A DNA stretch of 10,283 nucleotides from JBGOUP01 sp041477655 (GTDB lineage Bacteria; Patescibacteriota; UBA1384; 2-12-FULL-50-11): assembly GCA_041477655.1 (NCBI GenBank), contig JBGOUP010000028.1:1-10283 (forward strand), written 5' to 3'. Position 1 is the stretch's first letter. Every line of letters starts with the position of its first letter. This document shows, piece after piece, positions 1-6,169 of the stretch. The position numbers and the translations under genes were made by a program. The notes beneath the pieces are model-generated. The model was not told the origin of the DNA, searched no databases, and saw only the letters and a list, made by a program, of their open reading frames with translations.

Positions 1-2342
1 ACTATTTTGTCTTGAGTTGGGTGCTCCTCGACCGTGTAGGTGGAAAAACCGGTGACGCTGACCACAACCTGACCGTTGCTGTTGGAGATGATCTGGCAAT
101 CGGTACAAACCTGGCCATTTTTGTAAATCACCGGCTGGCTAAAGTCGCCAACGAAGGTGATGGCGGCTGGTTTGTTGAGTTGAGGCAGGGTCTGGCTGTC
201 AATTCCAATCGTGGTTGGATCGAGAGTGACGTTGCTGTTAAGGTCATAAGTGCCATTGATATCAACAGTGGCGTTAGGAATACTGATACTACGCTCCTTG
301 CCATTCTGATCAGTCCGAACCAAGCGTAGACTAACTGACCGGTTTGTAACTTGGTTGAGCCAGTCATCAACCGACTGGGGGGCAAAATCAACTATCGATT
401 TTTTCAGCGCTTCTTTGCCTGGCCACCATTTGCTCATACAAACATTGGGATCAAACTGACTTTTGTCAAAAGAATTCATCACAAACGGGTCGCGAACAAT
501 CATCGCCCCCTCTCGCTGGCAGAGAGAGACTTTGTCAACCTCACCAAACAACCGGCCATTGTAACCGGCGATTAGTCCCGCGGGAACGCTGGAAGGAAAG
601 TCACTACTGCCATCAGCCTTTTTCAGCGACAAATCATTTTCGTAAGGTATAGATAAGTTGGAAACATCGCCCTTTTTGTGACCTGTGTAATACTCCCGAC
701 CGAAAGCTGGCGGACGGTAGTAAACACTGCCACCCTGGTAGGCGCGAGAATAATAAGCCGAATTCATATTCTCGGCCACCGGGGTGTTATTGTCCGACCC
801 GCCAAAAGGATTAATGCCTTTGAAAGTAATATCGTGGATTTGATATGACGCCAGCGGATCGCCAAGTGGATCGCCAATCATTTGGGCAAGTTTACCGATT
901 TCGTCGTAAGTCCAGGCATCTATGCCCGATCCACCATTAGTGGAATAACCACAACCTTCCCCTCCAAAAGAGTAATACTCCCGATTATTGTCTTGCTTAA
1001 TCAGTTGAAAAGCGGCATATGAAGCCAGTTGCATTCGCTGGGCCAGTTCCTGACTGCCGCAGGCCTGCCAGCTTTTATATTTGTCGGCATCGCCGAAGAA
1101 ACTGGTTTCAGCCAAAACCTTAGCGTTGGGGTACTTATTATGGATAAAATTAAGCTTCTTAACGGCGTTACCCACCGAATCGCAAGGGTAATCTGGGCTG
1201 GTGCAACGAGTATTATGGGGGTCGGTTTGGTCAAATTCGTGGTCGATAAAATGTTGGTTTAACACATAGTCAAGGTTACCCGTAAAGGGCAATTCGGCGT
1301 TGGGATTGTTGGCCTTGTAGATATTGCCTTTGTAGCCACTGGAATTTTTAGCCAGCTGAAAACCGGCGGTATTTAAGGTCTGGTGAACTTGGCCAATAAC
1401 CGCGTCAAAGCCGCTTTTCCATTCGGCGTAATATTGGTTTTTAGGGTTTTCTGGGTCGTTTAGGATCGTATAGGCGTCGCCCTCGACCGTATTGAGAGGC
1501 AAGCTCTCCGTATCATTGATTGTCCAGTAGCCGGAATCCGAGTAGGCGCCATCGGAGCGAAGGCCGTCAATTAGGTTACCAAGATTGATAATGCCCTTGG
1601 TTGCCCAGTAGCTACCGATGTCGGTTCGGGTTTGGGCGTCAAACAGGTTCAAGACCACCGCCCTGCAGGTGTCACGAAGCTTACTTTCCGCTTCCGTTAG
1701 AGAGTTAGCTGTCCGATTGGAGTCGGAATGGGTTTCACTGCCGTCAATCTTGCCGTTGTGGTTTTTATCATCCGTTGGATTCCAGCCTTTAATAACACAA
1801 ATGTTGCCGGAGTTGTCGGTAAAAGTAATATTGTTTTTTTGGTGAATCACCCTGACCTCAAAGGCTAGGCTATGACTGCCGTATTTCGTCTCCAAATATC
1901 CCCAGAGGCTTTTGGGATAACCAACAACATCGCTAGGATCAATAATGGCCACCCGATGAAACCAGCCGCCATCGTCCAGATCAACCCCAGGCGGGTTAAC
2001 TGATTGGTTAACCCAACCTCGGCCGATGACCAAATCAAACTGTTTAGCCGACCAGCCTCGAAGCTTGTCTTTGGTGGCTTGAGTGGCATCACCAAATTTA
2101 GCGGTAATGTCGGCATCGCTGACGCCAAAAATTACGGCGAAAGTATTGACCCAGGGCCAGTGGGGCGAACTCTGGCTATAAACAGAATTTACCACCTGGT
2201 AAGGCGATGCTTTTTCAACTGCCTGAAAAAATCTAACCAAGCTAAACAAAAAGACAACTGCCAAGAATAAGACGATCGCTTTCGTTCTCTGCCGATTGGC
2301 AAAAAATTGGCTGACTTTTTTCAGAATTAGCGGTTTAACCAT
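1..2342 (-). CDS. Anchored surface protein with glycoside-hydrolase-like barrel (3' end off the left edge)
   Basis: The reading frame is open from ATG at 2342 through the left edge (780 codons seen). The N-terminus is basic, followed by a membrane segment at about residues 22-36, so the protein is probably anchored with its bulk outside. Residues about 100-545 have the rhythm of hypothetical glycosyl-hydrolase (GHL15-like) TIM barrels: a strand FDLVIGRGW, then YYAEWK at 304-309, a strand with D367 and E369, the helix QRMQLASYAAFQ, and a closing RAYQGGSVYYRP (VYYRP 540-544). A perfect EF-hand loop lies at 192-203 (D192, N194, N196, G197, I199, D200, E203). The tail (about 725-765) is a beta module with C746-x-x-C749 followed by FSTYTVEE. 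A purine-rich ribosome site (GAGAGG, 5-nt spacer; AGGAGG is only 2 nt away) supports the start. It is a paralogue of the gene at 7952. The barrel assignment is by pattern, and the substrate is unknown. Confidence 0.8.
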   Translation of the reverse strand, partial: MVKPLILKKVSQFFANRQRTKAIVLFLAVVFLFSLVRFFQAVEKASPYQVVNSVYSQSSPHWPWVNTFAVIFGVSDADITAKFGDATQATKDKLRGWSAKQFDLVIGRGWVNQSVNPPGVDLDDGGWFHRVAIIDPSDVVGYPKSLWGYLETKYGSHSLAFEVRVIHQKNNITFTDNSGNICVIKGWNPTDDKNHNGKIDGSETHSDSNRTANSLTEAESKLRDTCRAVVLNLFDAQTRTDIGSYWATKGIINLGNLIDGLRSDGAYSDSGYWTINDTESLPLNTVEGDAYTILNDPENPKNQYYAEWKSGFDAVIGQVHQTLNTAGFQLAKNSSGYKGNIYKANNPNAELPFTGNLDYVLNQHFIDHEFDQTDPHNTRCTSPDYPCDSVGNAVKKLNFIHNKYPNAKVLAETSFFGDADKYKSWQACGSQELAQRMQLASYAAFQLIKQDNNREYYSFGGEGCGYSTNGGSGIDAWTYDEIGKLAQMIGDPLGDPLASYQIHDITFKGINPFGGSDNNTPVAENMNSAYYSRAYQGGSVYYRPPAFGREYYTGHKKGDVSNLSIPYENDLSLKKADGSSDFPSSVPAGLIAGYNGRLFGEVDKVSLCQREGAMIVRDPFVMNSFDKSQFDPNVCMSKWWPGKEALKKSIVDFAPQSVDDWLNQVTNRSVSLRLVRTDQNGKERSISIPNATVDINGTYDLNSNVTLDPTTIGIDSQTLPQLNKPAAITFVGDFSQPVIYKNGQVCTDCQIISNSNGQVVVSVTGFSTYTVEEHPTQDKI

Positions 2343-2651
2343 CCCCTCCTCTCTTATTAGATCATCATACCAAAGAATTATCACTTTTATCGGTCGACTT
2401 GATTGAAGAATTGAAGAATCGTACATTAGCTTTCGTCAGATAAAAGCGTCAATAATACATCAAGAGCCAGGCCCTTTTGTCGAGTGTTCGTTCAATATTT
2501 TCTCCAGCTGGTAAGAAAGACGGGGTTTCGGTAATATTTAACTATGCCAAAGCCATATATCTGGCACGAAACAGAGGTCAAACAAGATTCTCCCGAAGCT
2601 ATCCACCATACGCAGCTACACCGCTCGCTATAGCCATCGTCGAGAGTTGGA
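2343..2651. other. Intergenic stretch, no convincing gene
   Basis: The 309 bases between the RelE-like toxin stop and the next minus-strand start hold the promoter and ribosome site of the downstream surface-protein gene at their low end. The part nearest the toxin (about 2570-2651) is richer in G+C and has short self-complementary pieces (GCTATAGC; GCTAT/ATAGC; TCGTC/GACGA), but no stem long enough to call a terminator or an RNA gene. Open frames here on both strands have no ribosome site and no recognisable protein pattern. Confidence 0.5.
2364..2372 (-). promoter_or_regulatory. Extended -10 promoter for the left-hand surface-protein gene
   Basis: Read on the minus strand this is TGGTATGAT, an extended -10 element (TG, one base, then TATGAT, 5 of 6 matches to consensus). 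No good -35 lies 16-18 bases upstream, which an extended -10 can tolerate. Transcription would start around 2357, giving a leader of about 15 nt that still contains the ribosome-binding site at 2345-2353. Confidence 0.45.
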
Positions 2652-2924
2652 CTAGGACGAGCCGATGCGGTAAATATCTTTTCTATGACCAACATTAACC
2701 AAATCAATGTGATTTGAAGAAATTTGAAAAAGAGCCCGATAGTCTCTACCTATTCGAAAGGAGAAGTACTCCGATAATCGGCCTGATAATGGTTTGGTAT
2801 GAAGATTTGGATGGCTAGGGTCAATTTTAATTAATTCGAGGCAAACCGAAAGTTTCTGTAGTTGAGGCTTGGGTAGCTTCTTTAAATTTTTAGAAAAAGC
2901 CCGCGAGAAACGGAGCTCTTTCAT
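2652..2924 (-). CDS. RelE/ParE-type toxin (predicted mRNA interferase)
   Basis: A 90-residue basic protein with the RelE/ParE/YafQ fold pattern: an N-terminal strand KELRFSRAF, a Lys-rich helix pair (12-33), K44-P-L-S-G48, the strand pair YFSFRIGRDYR (53-63), and the C-terminal signature GHRKDIYR (79-86). In RelE-like toxins, Arg, Lys and a late His or Tyr in these strands cleave ribosome-bound mRNA; R57, R63, H80, R81 and Y85 are the candidates. Other members of the superfamily (ParE) poison gyrase instead, so the target is not settled. The ATG at 2924 overlaps the upstream gene's TGA by one base (TGATG), the usual coupling in these operons. A GTG at 2927 would add one residue. Its neighbour at 2924-3133 is the likely antitoxin. 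Confidence 0.8.
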   Translation of the reverse strand: MKELRFSRAFSKNLKKLPKPQLQKLSVCLELIKIDPSHPNLHTKPLSGRLSEYFSFRIGRDYRALFQISSNHIDLVNVGHRKDIYRIGSS

Positions 2925-3133
2925 CACCTAATGGCGCGACGGATGGTCTGCTCGTCAACAAAATTACCTTTGGCAATCTCACGGCTGGCTTGCAGAGTTT
3001 CTTTAACAAAGTCGTCTCGGTACTCATCGTGGTTATGACCATTTTTAGCAAGTTTCCGGACGACAAACCGACGTAGGTTTTTAACCTCGTTTTCTAATTC
3101 CATAACCTTTTGCTCTAAAACGGATTGGTTCAT
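2924..3133 (-). CDS. Small partner gene of the RelE-like toxin (probable antitoxin)
   Basis: A 69-residue charged protein directly upstream of, and overlapping by one base, a RelE-like toxin gene. Residues 1-30 read as a coiled coil (LEQKVMELENEVKNLRRFV), which could dimerise. The tail SREIAKGNFVDEQTIRRAIR resembles the toxin-binding end of RelB/Phd-like antitoxins. No clear DNA-binding motif (ribbon-helix-helix or helix-turn-helix) can be seen, unlike most RelB proteins. The assignment therefore rests on gene order, size and overlap more than on sequence. The ATG at 3133 has no good ribosome site, so the transcript may have a short leader with weak initiation. Confidence 0.6.
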   Translation of the reverse strand: MNQSVLEQKVMELENEVKNLRRFVVRKLAKNGHNHDEYRDDFVKETLQASREIAKGNFVDEQTIRRAIR

Positions 3134-3157
3134 GTCAGCATATTATCATAATTTATG

Positions 3158-3186
3158 TTTATATTTTACGCATTGGTTGCATACAA
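3158..3186 (-). promoter_or_regulatory. Candidate promoter of the RelE-type toxin-antitoxin operon
   Basis: On the minus strand, TTGTAT (3186-3181) and TATAAA (3163-3158) are separated by exactly 17 bases. The -10 is good (5 of 6) and the -35 weak. Just downstream, around the expected transcription start, lies a small perfect inverted repeat, CATAATTTATG (3147-3157, 5-bp arms and one central base), a possible operator. The region is very AT-rich, so chance matches are likely. Confidence 0.4.
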
Positions 3187-3274
3187 AATTGTTTTTCTGA
3201 AAACTCTGACATTTCGGAGACCGTCCCAAGTGTTCACACAAATCAATCTCCCTGCGTTCCAACTGAAAAGCTAG

Positions 3275-5278
3275 CTACTCCCCAACTGCCGTCCAGTTAA
3301 CAAAGACCTTGTTGAGATCAGTTACGCCAACAGTACCATCGCCATCAATATCCGGACAGCGGTTGGCTTGGCACTCTTGATCACCAGTCAAAGTAAAATC
3401 GATAAAGATCTGATTCAGGTCAGGGACGTCAACAATGTTGTTACCGTTGCCATCGCCACCAATTAAGCTGGCTGTTACACCGGGGAAGTTGTCGCCAGAG
3501 AAAGTAAAATTGCTAACTTTTTTAGTTAAATAACCGTTAGCACTAATGATGAGCGTATATGGTCCTTGGCCTTTTTTGATGGGATTAGCAAGGTTAAAGA
3601 GCGGGTCGGTGTCGTTGCCCTTACCGCGCATGGTAAAGAACCCAGTCTTGGACATCGGGACGGTGTTGTCGGCGACGACTGCGCCGGAAGTATCTTTGAC
3701 AACCACATGAACTTTTCGGTTTTCCTGGCTACCCAAACCGTCACTACCCTTGTAGCCATCCAGAGTGGCGGTGGTGATGGTTTGATTGGGGGTGGCCTTG
3801 TCTAATTGGTACTCATAGGCGCCCTTGTCGAGATAAGATTTCGTCCAGCCTCGGCTGTTAATCGGTCGCAAGGCGCCGGCGAAGTCGCTTACCAGATTAT
3901 TAACCAGACCATAGTCGCGCCCAGGACTGTTTGGGGTGAGCTGGAAGCTAACGGGGTCAGACAGATAGACACGGTTCAAATACATCGGATCTTCCTCCCA
4001 CATAGACCATTTGAAGTTGTCAGCATCCGCCGCGTTGTCGAACGTCCCGTTCGTGTTCGCCCAGGCACTGGAAGCACCGATATTGAATCCAGTGCCGGCG
4101 TCTCGGCCAATGGCTGCCTTTGGTCCGAAATTATAAGTGTATAGTTCGTTTAGAAGAATGGCCGAACCCTGATCAAATACGCTTAGTCCAGATACGCCAA
4201 CTGTGCTGTGATTGTCACTAATGGTATTGTTGGTAAAAGTGGTGGCCGTGGCATAGCCGTGTGCCACAATCGCTGCTGTGCCAGCGACATTTTTGGTGAT
4301 GATATTGTTGGCAATAGACGGAGTAGAGTAATAGAAGCAATCTAATGCCGCGCCGTAATTGGCCTGATTTGCGGTGATGGTATTTCCTAGAATATGTAAT
4401 CGCTGGTTGCCATACATATAAATCCCGCCGCCGCCCTCGGTCGTTGTGGACGTCGCGACGTTATTGCGGATTGTGCTTCCCGATATTAATCCATCTCCGC
4501 TTCTTAATCCAACACCACCACCCTTAACCGCACGGTTATTTTCTATTAGCAGATTGGTGGCGTTTAGAGCAGTCCCGACTTCGTAAAGCCCTCCCCCGGC
4601 CGCCGCGCTGGCACAGTTCCGGAAGATGTCATTAGTCAAAGTAAGTGAGCCTTGAGTAGCCGCCAAACAGCCGCCGTTACCAGCGGTGGTGGTAGCGCTG
4701 TTTTGAAAGACCGAGTCAATAATGTCAGCGTTGGTTACGTAGTAAAGGTAGAGGGCGCCACCGTGCCAGTTGATATTGCCGTTGATGATAGTTAAACGAT
4801 CAATGATGTTGTTAGTGGATTCTCTGATCTGGAGCGGACGAACCGTATTGGTGCCATCTAGAATTGGATGATGCTTAGTTGGATCACTGTCGCGTTCAGT
4901 CAGACTGTTTTCGGTGCCGACAAAACCACCGTAAAGATTAAGATCATTTTTAGATTGGATAGTGACGCTCTCTGGATAAGTGCCTTCTTTGAGCCAAATA
5001 TCGGTTGGGCCGGAAGCAGAAAAGACAGCGTTTACGACGTTCTTTTTGGCTTGATCCCAACTTGAGCCATTGTTAGCGTCGTTACCGTTTGGCGAGACCC
5101 GAATGATATTGGTTGACTGACCGGTCACACCGCCACCCTTAATTTCTGGGTTAGCCGGGGAGACGGCCTGGTAGATTGATCCACGGAGTCCCCAGTAGGC
5201 GATGCCAATCGCAACTAGCACCGTTAGTGAAGCAATACCGAAAAATAGTGACGAGCGAGTTAGTCGAAGTTTCTTCAC
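3275..5278 (-). CDS. Anchored right-handed beta-helix protein with C-terminal type I dockerin
   Basis: A 667-residue protein. A basic start and membrane segment (about 11-31) indicate export and anchoring. Residues about 57-400 form a parallel beta-helix of the pectate-lyase-like/polymorphic-membrane-protein kind. Asn-rich turns and Gly-Gly motifs recur every 25-29 residues (GGAL 173, GGCL 202, GGGL 228, GGGV 253, GGGI 283, GAAL 309). Residues 445-490 (SPGRDYG...DFAGALRP...DKGAYEY) are the usual closing segment of such surface proteins. A beta-sandwich linker follows (about 520-600), then a dockerin of two calcium loops: D609/N611/N613/D617/D620 and D643/D645/D647/D654, with C636 and C641 between them. 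Dockerins bind cohesins; none is visible here. The helix may bind or cleave polysaccharide, but no catalytic set was identified. The start is GTG, fixed by its ribosome site. Confidence 0.85.
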   Translation of the reverse strand: MKKLRLTRSSLFFGIASLTVLVAIGIAYWGLRGSIYQAVSPANPEIKGGGVTGQSTNIIRVSPNGNDANNGSSWDQAKKNVVNAVFSASGPTDIWLKEGTYPESVTIQSKNDLNLYGGFVGTENSLTERDSDPTKHHPILDGTNTVRPLQIRESTNNIIDRLTIINGNINWHGGALYLYYVTNADIIDSVFQNSATTTAGNGGCLAATQGSLTLTNDIFRNCASAAAGGGLYEVGTALNATNLLIENNRAVKGGGVGLRSGDGLISGSTIRNNVATSTTTEGGGGIYMYGNQRLHILGNTITANQANYGAALDCFYYSTPSIANNIITKNVAGTAAIVAHGYATATTFTNNTISDNHSTVGVSGLSVFDQGSAILLNELYTYNFGPKAAIGRDAGTGFNIGASSAWANTNGTFDNAADADNFKWSMWEEDPMYLNRVYLSDPVSFQLTPNSPGRDYGLVNNLVSDFAGALRPINSRGWTKSYLDKGAYEYQLDKATPNQTITTATLDGYKGSDGLGSQENRKVHVVVKDTSGAVVADNTVPMSKTGFFTMRGKGNDTDPLFNLANPIKKGQGPYTLIISANGYLTKKVSNFTFSGDNFPGVTASLIGGDGNGNNIVDVPDLNQIFIDFTLTGDQECQANRCPDIDGDGTVGVTDLNKVFVNWTAVGE

Positions 5279-5282
5279 ATCC

Positions 5283-5289
5283 CCTCCTT
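5283..5289 (-). promoter_or_regulatory. Ribosome-binding site that fixes a GTG start
   Basis: On the minus strand AAGGAGG lies 4 nt before GTG at 5278. The ATG two bases nearer (5280) cannot be the start because TGA follows it at once (ATGTGA). The start is therefore GTG, giving MKKLRLTRSS and a normal basic export signal. Confidence 0.75.
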
Positions 5290-5293
5290 AACT

Positions 5294-5321
5294 ATTTAAC
5301 CACTAGCTAACAGATTTGCAA
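5294..5321 (-). promoter_or_regulatory. Weak candidate promoter for the beta-helix gene
   Basis: On the minus strand, TTGCAA (5321-5316) and TTAAAT (5299-5294) are 16 bases apart, each 4 of 6 to consensus. It would leave a very short leader containing the AAGGAGG site. It is offered because the divergent region must contain a minus-strand promoter and nothing better is visible. Confidence 0.25.
5296..5307 (+). repeat. 12-bp direct repeat, left copy
   Basis: TTAACCACTAGC is identical to bases 6080-6091, where it covers the end and stop codon of the PIN toxin gene. The two copies bracket the whole ribbon-helix-helix/PIN unit with its promoter. The match stops at 12 bases on both sides. Confidence 0.5.
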
Positions 5322-5362
5322 CCTTACCCCCAGTAGCGAACTTTGTTAGAATGAAGTTGCCA

Positions 5363-5391
5363 TTGACACATATACAAGTCTTGTATATTAT
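5363..5391 (+). promoter_or_regulatory. Strong sigma-70-type promoter of the RHH-PIN operon
   Basis: A perfect -35 TTGACA (5363-5368), a 17-base spacer and -10 TATTAT (5386-5391, 5 of 6) form the best promoter in the window. Transcription would begin near 5398, just ahead of the ribosome site AAGGAG (5401-5406). Its strength fits an operon kept off by its own antitoxin. Confidence 0.8.
5370..5388. promoter_or_regulatory. Palindromic operator overlapping the RHH-PIN promoter
   Basis: ATATACAAGTCTTGTATAT is a perfect inverted repeat with 9-bp arms and a single central T. It fills the spacer and runs into the -10 element. Ribbon-helix-helix antitoxins bind such palindromes as dimers and block RNA polymerase; the gene starting 22 bases downstream encodes one. 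The symmetry is read directly; autoregulation is inferred from the family. Confidence 0.75.
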
Positions 5392-5410
5392 CAGGTTAGA
5401 AAGGAGTTTT

Positions 5411-5647
5411 ATGAGAACAAAAATAGTTAATTTATCTTTCCCGGAAAACATGCTCGACGATATGGACAAAGCAGCCAAAAAAGAATATCGCAGTAGAAGC
5501 GAACTCGTCCGCGAAGCAGTACGACGTTACTTGCTACGTAAGGAGCTTAATGCTCAATACGCATATAGTGAAAGGAAGGCAAAGGAGTTGGGGATAAAGC
5601 CTGGGGACGTAACTCAACTCGTTCGAGAATACCGAACTGGCAAATGA
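5411..5647 (+). CDS. Ribbon-helix-helix (CopG/ParD-like) antitoxin
   Basis: A 78-residue protein. Residues 4-10 (KIVNLSF) form the DNA-binding strand, followed by helix A (12-26) and helix B (SRSELVREAVRRYLL, 28-42), the standard ribbon-helix-helix arrangement. The charged tail (45-78, ending GDVTQLVREYRTGK) would cover the toxin. The start is the ATG at 5411, 4 nt after AAGGAG. A longer frame from ATG 5351 would begin upstream of the promoter and read through it and the operator, so it is not the real start. The stop overlaps the toxin start (ATGA), giving translational coupling. The protein probably represses its own operon through the palindrome at 5370-5388. Confidence 0.85.
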   Translation: MRTKIVNLSFPENMLDDMDKAAKKEYRSRSELVREAVRRYLLRKELNAQYAYSERKAKELGIKPGDVTQLVREYRTGK

Positions 5648-6090
5648 AAGTCGTCCTCGACACCAATGTGTTGATTTCAGCACATATGTTTGGTGGAAAA
5701 CCGAGGATTATTTTCGAGCTTATTGTCGTTGAGCAGAAAATCGAGGGTATTACCTCGCCGGTTCTGCTTGATGAATATTATCGGATTCTGCGGGAAAAAT
5801 TTGACTTCGATAAAAATATGCTCAAACGGGTTGACAAGGTTATGCGCGATTATTTTACGATTGTCGCACCCAAGACCGTTCCGAGCCTACTGACCGATGA
5901 ACCAGACAACAATGTTTTAGCCGTTACCGATGCCACACCAATTGAAGCCATCATTACCGGCGATAAAGTAATGCTCGATCTAAAAGAATTTCACGGCTCG
6001 CAGATTATTACTCCTGACACTTGCCTAACCAAACACAATTTCGATACGGCCGAAGAAAACCGCTTTTACAACGATTTACTTAACCACTAG
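5644..6090 (+). CDS. PIN-domain toxin (COG1569-like ribonuclease)
   Basis: A 148-residue protein starting with the PIN signature VVLDTNVLISA. The four acidic positions expected to hold metal ions can be read: D6, E44 (SPVLLDEYYRIL), D88 (EPDNNVLA) and D107 (AIITGDKVML). The segment ITGDKVMLDLKEFHGSQIITP is typical of the putative toxin family COG1569. PIN toxins cut RNA, often tRNA or other structured RNA; the target here is unknown. The catalytic set is complete, so the gene looks functional. It is translated from an ATG inside the antitoxin stop (ATGA overlap). The tail after about residue 130 (DTAEENRFYNDLLNH) looks like an added helix. The last codons and stop lie in the right-hand 12-bp repeat. 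Confidence 0.87.
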   Translation: MKVVLDTNVLISAHMFGGKPRIIFELIVVEQKIEGITSPVLLDEYYRILREKFDFDKNMLKRVDKVMRDYFTIVAPKTVPSLLTDEPDNNVLAVTDATPIEAIITGDKVMLDLKEFHGSQIITPDTCLTKHNFDTAEENRFYNDLLNH

Positions 6091-6091
6091 C
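6080..6091 (+). repeat. 12-bp direct repeat, right copy
   Basis: TTAACCACTAGC includes the last two codons and the TAG stop of the PIN toxin gene and matches bases 5296-5307 exactly. It marks the right end of the toxin-antitoxin unit. Confidence 0.5.
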
Positions 6092-6169
6092 AAAAAACTG
6101 AATTAATCTTGCGAAGATACTTCAAGAAATCAATACTTTGGGAGTAAATTTGGTTACAATTAGATAATT

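Noticed and set aside
2544..2633. 29-codon plus-strand frame starting MPKPYIWHETEV
   Set aside because: It has no ribosome site or promoter, is too short to judge, and matches no family I recognise.
2590..2640. tRNA-like wording GGTGTAGCTG...GATAGC on the minus strand
   Set aside because: No T-arm (GTTCRANNC), no 7-bp acceptor pairing and no proper anticodon stem follow, so this is not a tRNA.
2492..2707. 71-codon minus-strand frame overlapping the RelE-like toxin tail
   Set aside because: Its first part is an alternative frame of the toxin gene, and the rest reads Cys/Trp/Ser-rich like random translation of the G+C-rich patch.
3806..4144. 112-codon plus-strand open frame opposite the beta-helix gene
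   Set aside because: It lies wholly antisense to a well-supported gene, has no ribosome site and shows no protein pattern; it is a shadow frame.
5351..5410. Longer antitoxin start at ATG 5351
   Set aside because: It would translate through the -35, operator and -10, and lacks a ribosome site; ATG 5411 has AAGGAG at proper spacing.
2652..6090. TGA recoding as glycine
   Set aside because: TGA ends both antitoxin genes at overlaps typical of toxin-antitoxin operons, so the standard bacterial code fits.
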